This document shows positions 26,601 to 33,769 of a DNA stretch of 59,648 nucleotides, one piece after another (the stretch's first letter is position 1; every line of letters begins with the position of its first letter). The notes beneath the pieces were generated by a model. The model worked only from the letters and a program-made list of their open reading frames with translations, did not search any database and was not told the origin of the DNA. This DNA comes from Planctomycetaceae bacterium (GTDB taxonomy: Bacteria; Planctomycetota; Planctomycetia; Planctomycetales; Planctomycetaceae), in the NCBI GenBank assembly GCA_020850695.1, contig JADZEF010000051.1, positions 1-59,648 on the forward strand, in the 5' to 3' direction. The translations under genes and the position numbers were made by a program.

Positions 26601-29600
26601 ACTTCTTCAAGGCGCAGCGGTACGACCTCGCCCGCACCGAATTCATGACCGTCATCAATCAGCACCCCAACACCCCGCAAGCCATCGAGGCCGAGTTCGG
26701 CATCGGCGAGACGTTCATGGCCCAGAAGGTCTACGACCAGGCCCAGACCGTCTTCGACAAGCTGGCCCAGAGCCGGGAGTCCGAAGTGATCGTGCGGGCC
26801 GAGTTCCTGCGGGGCGTGCTGGCCCATCGCCGCGGCGATCGCGACGAAGCTCGCGACATCTTCCGGGCGGTGCTCGACAAGGTGCCGAACATTGAACTGG
26901 CTAACCAGGCCCTCTACAACCTGTCGGAAGTCTACGGGGCCGAAGAGCGCTACATCGACCAGCTCAACCTGTTGCGGACGGTCGGACGCCTCGGCCGCGC
27001 CAGCAAGCGGTTTCACGCTCCGGGCACGGCCCTGTCGATCGTGGTGCAGGACAGCGACCTCGGCATTTCTCGCGGCCACAACCGCATTCCGGTCCGGGTG
27101 ACCACCGAGCCGGGCGGCGATTCCGAGATGATCTACCTGACGAGCGGCGGCGCCGGCAAAGGTCTCTTCCGGGCCGACGTCGAAACGCGGCTGGGCGAAG
27201 TGACGCCCAACGACCACGTCCTGCAGATCACGGGCAAGGACGTCATCAAGTGCGATTACCCGGACGAGTTCAAGGCCGAGTTCAAGAGCGTTCCGCTCTC
27301 GGACGTGGAAATCAAGATCGCCTCGGACGGCAAGTTCGAGATCGCCAGCAGCAAGATCGTCGACAAGCAGGAAGAGTCGTTCAGCGACCAGCTCCGCCGC
27401 GAGCAGCTGGATGATCCCGACCGCGATCGCCGCGTCGGCGTCGGACGCCCGGCCGATCAGGTCAAGCCCGGCAACATCGTCTACCTGCGGGTGCAGGACG
27501 GCGACCGCGACATGACGAGCGAAGCCGACAAGATCACCGTGAAGCTGGCCGCCGACAGCGGCGACCAGGTGCAGGTGACGCTCCTCGAAACCGGGGCTCA
27601 CTCGGGCATCTTCGAAGGGACGATCAAGACGGCGGAATTGCCGGCGGGAGCGCTCGCCAGCGACACGTCGATCCAGCACAGCCCGCTGATGGCCATCGAC
27701 CGCGACCCGGCCAGCTACTGGCTCAGCGAGCCGGACGGCGCGACGCCGAAGTGGCTCTCGGTCGACATGAAGGACCTGAAGCTCGTCTCGCGCGTCCGCA
27801 TTTTCACCCCGCAACCCGACAAGCACGCGCCGGTGCGCGGGACGATTCTCGGCAGCAACGACGGCCTCTACTGGTTCCGCCTGGCGAGCAACCCGCTCGA
27901 CGTTCCGGTGCAGCCGGCCTACGCCGAATCGGGCCGCATGACCCGCCGCGTCTATCTGGGCAACTACACGGGAGCGACCGACTGGGCCCAGATTCAGGCC
28001 CTCGCCCGTAACGCCAAGCCGCTCACCGAGGAGGAAGCGGACGAGTTGTCGTGGGTCATCCCGCCCGACGCCGACCACCTCAAGCAGCCGCACACCGTGA
28101 TCTGGAGCGGCAAGTACGTCCAGGAGCGGGCGGGCGCCATCCGCATTCATGTCAACGCCCCGCGGACGGCGATCGTCGTCGACGGGATGCTGGAACTGCC
28201 GCTCGGCCCCGGCGGCCGCTTCGCCGACGTCTGGCTCGAGTCGGGCCTGCACGACGTGACGATCATGGCGGCCACCACGACTCCCGATCAGCCGATGGCG
28301 GCCCTCGTATCGAAGTCCGATCCGAACCGTGCGCAGATCTTCCTCGAGCCGTTCCGTGCGTCCGACTTCGACCTGGAGACACCCGTCGCCAAGCGGGTCG
28401 CCGAGCACAACATCACGAAGGAAGCTCCGAAGGTCAGCGTCGCCGAGAAGTCGTGGGAATTCGCGTTCCCCAGCGTCGAGCTGCGGCACGTGAAGTTCAT
28501 CATTCACGAGTATCTGGGCGAAGCGGTGGCCATCAACCAGATCCAGATCGCGGGCGAGGAAGAGGACGAAGTCTACGTCCCGACCGAGACCGACGTGCTG
28601 GCTCTGTCGAGCAACAACGAGCTGGAAATCGCCGGCGGCGACGTGGTCACCGCGACGTACGCCGACGAGCTGACGCAGGGCGAAGGGGGCCGCAGCCGGC
28701 TCCTCACCAGCAAGCTGACCGCCACGTACTTCAACGGCGTGACGACCCCCATCGCCTACGACTTCGTCCGCCAGCCGAACGGAGCGGTCGTCGAGGTCCG
28801 CAAGCAGCTGATGCGAATCGATCCAGGCGAGCGGATCATCGTCGAGATCATCGACTTCGACCGCGACGAATCGGACGAGCCGGACACCCTCAAGTTCCAG
28901 GTGGCGGTCAACGACGGCGAACCAATCGAGCTGGTGGCGACCGAGACCGAGAAGTACTCGGGCCGGTTCACCAAGGAAGTCGACACGTCCGCGAAGAAGG
29001 AGGATGGGAAATTGCAGGTGAAGGCGGGGGACCGCATCTACTGCCGCTACCTCGATTCCCAGAACACCTTCCCCGGGCACTCGGTCCCGCGCGAAGCGGT
29101 GATCTATGTCAACGAGCCGACCTCGGGGCAGATTCGCATTTACGAGACGCGGGTGATTCCGGCCCCGGCCGAGTCGAAGGCTCCGCCGCAGATCGTCTAT
29201 CGCGCTCCGGCCAAGGGGCAGGCGACGACCGGCGTGGCGTTCGAAGCCCCGCTCACCATCGAAGTGATTGACCCGGATGCCGCCAAGGACAGCCGCAGCT
29301 CGGTGATCGTCAAGCTGCAGACGTCGGATGGGGCGACGGTCGACGTGAAGTGCGTCGTCTCCGATGCGTTCTCGACGGCGTCGACGCAGTACGGCGGTTA
29401 CTACAATCCGTATTACGGCTACAACAACGACGTCCGCGCCCTGCAGGAAGGCCGGTTCATCGGCCAGGTCATCATGCAGTTGGGCGGCAAGAACAGCCAG
29501 CAGACCGTTCCGCTCACCTCCGAAATGCCCCGCAACCTCATCGGCGGCCCGGCGATGGAAGAGGACGAGCAGAAGTCGGCTCTCGACAAGACGCTGGTCA

Positions 29601-30937
29601 CCAAGGTTCTCAACCTCACCGGCAAGGACACGATCACCGCGGGTTACGCCGACGCCCTGCGTCCCAGGGCCGCGAAAGGGCAGCTCCTCACCGCCAAGGG
29701 GCGACTGATTGCCAACGGGCAGCTGGCCTGCACCGACCGCGACTACCAGAAGCCGGTGACGCACCTGCATGTCGGAGAGAAGCTCTTCCTGATGGTCACC
29801 GATTACGACGGCGACGCTTCGGACGAGCGTGACACGGTGCAGGTCGAAGTGACGACCGATCGCGGCGAAAAGGAGACGGCGACCCTCGAGGAGACGCTGG
29901 CCCACAGTGGCATCTTCACCGGCTCGATCTTCCTCAAGCCGAGCGACATGCCGAAGCCGGGCAACTTCAATCCGGAAGAGCCGGCGGTCGAAGCCTACTT
30001 CGGCGACAACCTCACGGTGAAGTACATCGACAAGGCGGCCAGCACGGAGAACGGGACGCTCGAAGTCTCGGTCGACCTGCCGGTCGTCGTCGGCACCGAT
30101 GGACTGGTGGCCGCCTTCAGCAAGACGTTCAACGACGAGAAACTCGCCGTCGAAACGAAGTTCCACGTCGCCGAAAGCTACTTCGAGCTCTTCAAGAGCC
30201 ACAAGAAGCTGGGGCGAGACGCGGAGCAGAAGGAAGACCTTGAGGCCGGCCGCCGCGTCCTGCACGAGGTGATGGAAGACTACCCCGACCCGAAGTACGT
30301 CCCGCGCATCGCCTATCTGCTGGGGCAGTTCGCCCAGGAACTGGGCCAGCTGGACGAGGCCGTCCAGAGCTACGACATGATCGTGCAGCAGTTCCCGGAG
30401 CATCCGCTGGCCGCCGACGCCCAGTACAAGATGGCTCAGGCCTATGAAGAATCGGGGAGCTTCGACCAGGCCCTCGAAGCCTATGTGACGCTGGCCGCCA
30501 CCTATCCGAAGAGCCCGCTGATTCCGAACGTGATGATCCGCATCAGCGACCACTTCTATAAGGCCGAGAAGTACGAAATCTCGGCCCAGGTGGGCGAAAA
30601 GTTCCTCGAGCGGTTCGACACGCACCAGTATGCGTCGCGGATCGCGTTCCGCGTCGGCCAGTGCTACTACAAGTCGAAGAAGTTCCCGAAGGCGGGACAG
30701 GCGTTCGATTCGTTCGGCAAGAAGTTCAGCGACGACGCCCTGGCGTCGGACGCCCTCTTCTGGTCGGGCGAAGCGTTCCGCATGGGAAACAACAACGTCG
30801 AAGCCTTCCGCCGCTACAACCGCTGCCGCTGGGACTACCCGTCGAGCGAAGCGGCCAAGTACGCCCGCGGCCGACTGGCCCTGCCCGAAATGCTCCAGCA
30901 GTTCGAAGCGGAAGCCAACAGCCTCGACAATCAATGA
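23609..30937 (+). CDS. Giant TPR and beta-module envelope protein
   Basis: This is a 2442-residue exported protein with a signal-like segment (WSAAALCVGAVFGWFVASPH). Residues ~50-1125 are almost entirely helical repeat sequence, TPR-like. From ~1140 to ~2180 come about five copies of a beta-module with a D-x-D-x-D turn and an ending like ETGAHSGIFEGTI (about 1141, 1290, 1746, 1884, 2064). These alternate with a GKDVIKCDYPDE-type element. A discoidin-like segment (AIDRDPASYWLS, SNDGLYWFRLAS) sits near 1361-1425. Residues ~2190-2435 return to TPRs of the YbgF type (QQFPEHPLAADAQYKMAQAY). Start ATG 23609 has GGAG seven bases upstream. It lies 183 bases after the related TPR gene and directly before exbB. 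I infer a periplasm-spanning scaffold or surface-binding protein. Confidence 0.85.
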   Translation: MSKAMRWSAAALCVGAVFGWFVASPHAQERPAEKPAVEPTKVDPSVEEATKLEAELTKYNDTAPESADVMVKLIDLYHEHARVFGLIRVGQRFIAAHPQDARHKTAMLKLMDGLEATSRNKELTVVCRQFLAKFGDTPEAAAVEIRLGNTLVEMNDFPGAGEAYRAVWKRKPAVENRDYGVKAISNYVQSGDKNVFTQGAALAEEMVEVLPAGEFATHVGWQAIHQWRRGSEWAKSNLAAQKMLKKGIPADQPGLRDLHYYMAENFGNLGQHANAVESLKKLRAIKDDMPSHYQQILRMHYMGAKSAEVAPVVNEFVQKYPDRAERFAARSYLAQAHFRSEERPQALAILAELLPFDATTNNNASTYVQANVQEPAKFAEMERVLTDAIGRNPAHAYWLRYTLAFELQRDRLKDVAKAKATLRELIAKSPSNDTYTTTPCDWLLTTAADDAEFQADVQRILACRRENLDYGNIVVFPTNWIANNRANKDLKTRVAYLQEELKKQDADPIVKAFLHIGNSQARSGEQHRDFLMKPENFSKLNDRAAVYVGRMQGEYYWYYAGNKQKQASGAVTIVAKRVPTDFYAAYHALYTATDYNPPEVQQEALIHLLKVEPTVQVPDCFYRMGLAVDRSGSAELGKQVNAWILKSQQKFGKDPTYASFLGDVFAKLKLQNEAVAYWTTYATFNPLHSESAACAGRLLALKTDAEKPAYIQELLKNDTDYHGLYSEWLATEQYKANNLDAWEKTMRDARKRQNERPFRPWTATDNVAQTWLDTWRAKMDATEADKRRVYQLVADLDVLRASGCARAALMEITPDDGKNPIGRLLAWQSPPRWMYNDSHDWDRLTPYVQSALARKDYMAAATLLTSMLSNISYVEEGRKKSGRDMVAQSYARVGAAGLIIDEKSPIAPLMQAALYLRLGDEALAFDTYAANKALFDEHRDEVPPDLILFVSESLIAAGGDENHNRVEDVLRSWLVKNAESQVVEDLLKARVKLLLARNFFKAQRYDLARTEFMTVINQHPNTPQAIEAEFGIGETFMAQKVYDQAQTVFDKLAQSRESEVIVRAEFLRGVLAHRRGDRDEARDIFRAVLDKVPNIELANQALYNLSEVYGAEERYIDQLNLLRTVGRLGRASKRFHAPGTALSIVVQDSDLGISRGHNRIPVRVTTEPGGDSEMIYLTSGGAGKGLFRADVETRLGEVTPNDHVLQITGKDVIKCDYPDEFKAEFKSVPLSDVEIKIASDGKFEIASSKIVDKQEESFSDQLRREQLDDPDRDRRVGVGRPADQVKPGNIVYLRVQDGDRDMTSEADKITVKLAADSGDQVQVTLLETGAHSGIFEGTIKTAELPAGALASDTSIQHSPLMAIDRDPASYWLSEPDGATPKWLSVDMKDLKLVSRVRIFTPQPDKHAPVRGTILGSNDGLYWFRLASNPLDVPVQPAYAESGRMTRRVYLGNYTGATDWAQIQALARNAKPLTEEEADELSWVIPPDADHLKQPHTVIWSGKYVQERAGAIRIHVNAPRTAIVVDGMLELPLGPGGRFADVWLESGLHDVTIMAATTTPDQPMAALVSKSDPNRAQIFLEPFRASDFDLETPVAKRVAEHNITKEAPKVSVAEKSWEFAFPSVELRHVKFIIHEYLGEAVAINQIQIAGEEEDEVYVPTETDVLALSSNNELEIAGGDVVTATYADELTQGEGGRSRLLTSKLTATYFNGVTTPIAYDFVRQPNGAVVEVRKQLMRIDPGERIIVEIIDFDRDESDEPDTLKFQVAVNDGEPIELVATETEKYSGRFTKEVDTSAKKEDGKLQVKAGDRIYCRYLDSQNTFPGHSVPREAVIYVNEPTSGQIRIYETRVIPAPAESKAPPQIVYRAPAKGQATTGVAFEAPLTIEVIDPDAAKDSRSSVIVKLQTSDGATVDVKCVVSDAFSTASTQYGGYYNPYYGYNNDVRALQEGRFIGQVIMQLGGKNSQQTVPLTSEMPRNLIGGPAMEEDEQKSALDKTLVTKVLNLTGKDTITAGYADALRPRAAKGQLLTAKGRLIANGQLACTDRDYQKPVTHLHVGEKLFLMVTDYDGDASDERDTVQVEVTTDRGEKETATLEETLAHSGIFTGSIFLKPSDMPKPGNFNPEEPAVEAYFGDNLTVKYIDKAASTENGTLEVSVDLPVVVGTDGLVAAFSKTFNDEKLAVETKFHVAESYFELFKSHKKLGRDAEQKEDLEAGRRVLHEVMEDYPDPKYVPRIAYLLGQFAQELGQLDEAVQSYDMIVQQFPEHPLAADAQYKMAQAYEESGSFDQALEAYVTLAATYPKSPLIPNVMIRISDHFYKAEKYEISAQVGEKFLERFDTHQYASRIAFRVGQCYYKSKKFPKAGQAFDSFGKKFSDDALASDALFWSGEAFRMGNNNVEAFRRYNRCRWDYPSSEAAKYARGRLALPEMLQQFEAEANSLDNQ

Positions 30938-31075
30938 GAGGAGGGTCGAGGGAGGAGTGTCGAGGGTCAAGGGACAGAGACCTTCGCCGGCCTAACTCTG
31001 ACCAGTTCTCGACCCTAGACCCGAGACCCTAGACCCTAGACACTCGACCCTCGTCCCTAGACCCTCGTCCCTCCC
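30938..31075. repeat. Word-palindrome spacer (R4) abutting the exbB start
   Basis: The first 50 bases consist of gtcgagggtcaaggg-type words and the last 65 of their complements in tandem (gaccctagacccgagaccct). The whole spacer from the stop of the giant gene to the ATG of the next is therefore a purine-rich arm, a short loop and a pyrimidine-rich arm. The pyrimidine arm reaches within a few bases of the start codon and leaves no Shine-Dalgarno site. Confidence 0.8.
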
Positions 31076-32083
31076 ATGACATACGTGATGACGCTGGCCC
31101 TGCTGCTCGGGCAGGCCGCAAGCGAACCCCCCGATCCGCTCGGCGCTCCGGGAAAGGGAGCGGCCGCCAAAGCGGCTGACGACCTGCTCAACGAAGGAGC
31201 GCCCAAGGCAGCCGCTCCCGTCGGCGAGGGGGGCGTCCCCGGACAGCCGAAAGACTTCAAGCCGGCCGCCCCGCAACCGGCGGCTTCGGGAAATGCTCCC
31301 GCGGCAGCGAGTCCCGCCACCGCCGAAACGTCGAGCGAAGGGGCAGAGACGTCTGCCGGAGGAAAATCGTTTGCCGATTGGTGGAAGGACGTTTCCAAGA
31401 CCGGCGCTCTTGGTCTGATGAATCGCGGCGGGGTCTTCATGTGGCCGATCCTGCTGCTGGGGATCGTCGCGTTCGGCGTGATCATCGAGCGTTATCGCAG
31501 CCTGAAGATGCTGACGTCGGATTCGCACGCGGTTCGGTCTCAGGTACGCGATCTGCTGAATGCCGACCGCATCGAGGAGGCCCTTGAACTATGCGACCGC
31601 GAGCAGGGGCCCGTTCCGGCGATTCTCGGAACCGGCGTCCGCAAGCTGCTGGTTCTGCGGCGGCTGAATTACGATGCGGGGAGAATCGAAGAGCAGGTCG
31701 TGAAGGCGATGGACGATTACGGCGTCCACATCGTCGCCGCCCTGGAAAGGCACTTGCCGACGCTGGCGACCGTTTCGAGCGCCGCTCCGATGCTCGGGTT
31801 CCTGGGCACAGTCTCCGGGATGATCACATCCTTCGACGATATCGTCGCGAGCCTGGGGCAGAAGAACATCGTCGAAGCCGCGGCGGCCGGTATCGCCGAA
31901 GCGTTGATCACCACGATGGCGGGGCTGGTGGTGGGCATCCCCGCCTATGTCGCGTTCAACTATTTCACGAGCGTCACAAACCGCTTCGTTCTCGACGTGG
32001 AGGAATCGTCCACGGAACTGATCGAAGTCGTCACCCTGCAGATGGCGCTCGAGCAGCGCGAGCAGGAAACGGCGACCGTCTGA
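31076..32083 (+). CDS. MotA/TolQ/ExbB proton channel protein
   Basis: The 335-residue protein carries the ExbB/TolQ core. TM1 lies about 118-137 (GVFMWPILLLGIVAFGVIIE), TM2 about 228-250 (ATVSSAAPMLGFLGTVSGMI) and TM3 about 273-297 (AEALITTMAGLVVGIPAYVA), with the conserved GTVxGM and TTxAGLxVGIP signatures. The N-terminus adds a short hydrophobic stretch and ~90 Pro/Ala/Glu-rich residues absent from E. coli ExbB, probably periplasmic. With ExbD-type partners it forms an inner-membrane complex that converts proton flow into force on a periplasmic partner. It is followed 27 bases later by exbD-like gene 1. Assignment of the family is firm; partner and cargo are unknown. Confidence 0.95.
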   Translation: MTYVMTLALLLGQAASEPPDPLGAPGKGAAAKAADDLLNEGAPKAAAPVGEGGVPGQPKDFKPAAPQPAASGNAPAAASPATAETSSEGAETSAGGKSFADWWKDVSKTGALGLMNRGGVFMWPILLLGIVAFGVIIERYRSLKMLTSDSHAVRSQVRDLLNADRIEEALELCDREQGPVPAILGTGVRKLLVLRRLNYDAGRIEEQVVKAMDDYGVHIVAALERHLPTLATVSSAAPMLGFLGTVSGMITSFDDIVASLGQKNIVEAAAAGIAEALITTMAGLVVGIPAYVAFNYFTSVTNRFVLDVEESSTELIEVVTLQMALEQREQETATV

Positions 32084-32110
32084 TCCTCCTGGCGAACGAT
32101 AACCCGACTC

Positions 32111-32542
32111 ATGCCCATCCGCCGCAAGAACAACCTGCTGGTCGAGCCTCCTTCGGCCGCCACCGGCGACATCGCCTTCAACCTGATCGTGTTTTTTCTC
32201 GTGTGCGCTTCGGTCCAGCCGGATAGCGGGCGGAAGCAGAATATCCCAAGCAGCGAGACCGTCGACTCGAAGCAGGAGCAGAAGGACGAGAACATCGAGG
32301 TCTCGCTTTCGCGGACGACGGTTTCGATCAACGGAGACCCGGTCAAGCAGGACCAGTTCGTCCCGCGGCTGAAGGCCAAGCTGGCCGGCAAGCCGCGGCC
32401 CGAAGACCGGGTAGTCGTCGTCAAGAGCAAGCCCGAGACGCCCTACCAGTTCTGGATCGCCGTGACGACCGGCATCGAGGAAGCGGGAGGCGTCGTCACT
32501 CTGCAACTCGAAGAAGAACGAACGGTGACGGTGCCGGACTGA
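32111..32542 (+). CDS. ExbD/TolR-type protein 1
   Basis: The 143-residue protein has a short basic cytoplasmic start (MPIRRKNN), then a single transmembrane helix with the proton-carrying Asp20 in GDIAFNLIVFFLV. A periplasmic domain with the typical end (VVVVKSKPETPYQFWIAV, then EEAGGVVTLQLEE) follows. ExbD/TolR dimers sit inside an ExbB pentamer and relay the proton. The start codon follows exbB by 27 bases and the two are probably co-translated. In E. coli one ExbD serves one ExbB; here a second, divergent ExbD follows, so the complex may hold a heterodimer. Confidence 0.95.
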   Translation: MPIRRKNNLLVEPPSAATGDIAFNLIVFFLVCASVQPDSGRKQNIPSSETVDSKQEQKDENIEVSLSRTTVSINGDPVKQDQFVPRLKAKLAGKPRPEDRVVVVKSKPETPYQFWIAVTTGIEEAGGVVTLQLEEERTVTVPD

Positions 32543-32545
32543 AGC

Positions 32546-32690
32546 GGGGGTGCGAAGGGGTATGAATGGGTGCGAACAGGTGTGAAGCGGCCCGAATAAT
32601 CCGCTTCTAAGAACTCTGCCCCTGCTGACATCTGCTCCTGCCCCTTCGCGCCTCTTCACACTTTTTCGCACCCCTTCGCACCCTGCCTTT
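32546..32690. repeat. Word-palindrome spacer (R5) between the two exbD genes
   Basis: The left arm (about 32546-32590, gggtgcgaaggggtatgaat-type words) is complementary to the right arm (32641-32683, ccccttcgcgcctcttcaca). The centre is unrelated. As with the spacer before exbB, the pyrimidine-rich arm ends about ten bases before the next ATG, with no Shine-Dalgarno site. Confidence 0.75.
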
Positions 32691-32699
32691 CTGCCTCCC

Positions 32700-33116
32700 A
32701 TGAAGATCGCTCGCAAGACAATGAAAGTCGAAGTCCCCAGCATGGCCATGGGGGACATCGCGTTCAATCTGCTGGTTTTCTTTGTGATTCTCGCCCGAGC
32801 CCAGGACGACAGCGCCCTGCAATGGACGCCCGCGAAAACCGAGAGGGTGGAGAGTGCGGGGCAGTCGAAGGTCAGCATCGTCCTCGACAAGGATGAGAAG
32901 CTCTACGTCAACGGGCAGCCGATCGGTCAGTCGCAACTGGAAGGCATGGTCGAGAAACTGCTGGAGGGCTTGCCCGCGGGCCAGCGGACGGTTCTGCTGA
33001 AGATTCACAACCAGGCGCAGGCGAATCGTTTCGAGCCGATTCTGGAAGCGGTCAGCAAGTCGGGGGGCGAACTGGTGCATATTCTGGAAGAGCAGCGGCC
33101 CGCTGCGAAACCCTGA
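32700..33116 (+). CDS. ExbD/TolR-type protein 2
   Basis: The 138-residue protein repeats the ExbD plan: a basic start (MKIARKTMK), a TM helix with Asp19 in MGDIAFNLLVFFVILARA and a periplasmic domain (VSIVLDKDEKLYVNGQPIGQ, then LEAVSKSGGELVHILEE). It differs enough from protein 1 to be an old duplication. Both retain the proton Asp. It follows protein 1 after a palindromic spacer and precedes a one-TM Pro/Ala-rich protein. I infer that the two ExbD proteins assemble with the single ExbB. Confidence 0.93.
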   Translation: MKIARKTMKVEVPSMAMGDIAFNLLVFFVILARAQDDSALQWTPAKTERVESAGQSKVSIVLDKDEKLYVNGQPIGQSQLEGMVEKLLEGLPAGQRTVLLKIHNQAQANRFEPILEAVSKSGGELVHILEEQRPAAKP

Positions 33117-33182
33117 TTGGGCCGGACGGCTCGGACCTCGCAAGACAGGATTTTCTGACGCTCTGGTGATTCGAGACTTACC

Positions 33183-33689
33183 ATGGAATCTTCGCGAAAC
33201 CGGCTTTCGGACCGGACGATGAAGCCAATCGGGACATATGCCGTGAATGATCTTTCGAACGTGCGACGGATGAAGGAAGGGACGAAGGCGACGGCCGCGG
33301 AGCTCCGCGAGTTTCTCGCGGGCATGCGCGGCCGCAGCCCGCAGGAGATGCTGGGAGCGGTCGCGGCCAGCAGTCTCGTGCAATGCACGGTGGCGGCCAC
33401 GCTGATCACGGCGGCGTTCTTCGTCGTGTTCACTCTGGGGCCGTACTACCTGCACGGCGCACCGAAGCCGAAAGAGAAACCGGTCGCGGCTGCCGCTCCC
33501 GCGGCGGCGCCGGCCGAGCCCGCGAAGACCGAAGCCCCGTCCGCGGCACCGGCCGCGACGAACACAGCCGACGGCAAGTCGAATGTCGAGAAGGCGGCCG
33601 AAAAGATGGATCTCATCGAAACCAAGCCGTCCGACCCGAAGAAAAATCCGCTCGACAAGGATCTGGACAACCTGCTCGACGTGAAATGA
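33183..33689 (+). CDS. Bitopic membrane protein with Pro/Ala-rich linker, TonB-like topology
   Basis: The 168-residue protein has ~58 cytoplasmic residues (with ELREFLAGMRGRSPQEM). A single TM helix spans about 60-86 (VQCTVAATLITAAFFVVFTL), and a Lys/Pro/Ala-rich stretch (APKPKEKPVAAAAP, continuing to ~130) follows. An acidic/basic tail ends in LDKDLDNLLDVK. No TonB C-terminal fold is present. I recognise no family. Its topology and its place directly after exbB-exbD-exbD are what one would expect of a TonB- or TolA-like adaptor, but that is inference. Another Met at 33222 is possible. No clear Shine-Dalgarno site precedes either. Confidence 0.65.
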   Translation: MESSRNRLSDRTMKPIGTYAVNDLSNVRRMKEGTKATAAELREFLAGMRGRSPQEMLGAVAASSLVQCTVAATLITAAFFVVFTLGPYYLHGAPKPKEKPVAAAAPAAAPAEPAKTEAPSAAPAATNTADGKSNVEKAAEKMDLIETKPSDPKKNPLDKDLDNLLDVK

Positions 33690-33769
33690 CCTCCGGTTCG
33701 CGGCCGTCGACGACGGACGCGAAGACGGGCTCGATTCTCCTCGCCTGAAACCTCTGCCAACCGCTCTCC

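Noticed and set aside
23630..30970. A 2446-codon open frame on the strand opposite the giant TPR gene
   Set aside because: It mirrors the sense gene exactly, is rich in Arg, Asp, Val and His as expected from antisense of GC-rich codons, and has no domain. Codon bias alone removes stop codons in that frame.
30938..31075. Tandem gaccctaga words considered as a CRISPR array
   Set aside because: The units are about eight bases, without spacers of constant length and without cas genes; it is an inverted-repeat spacer instead.
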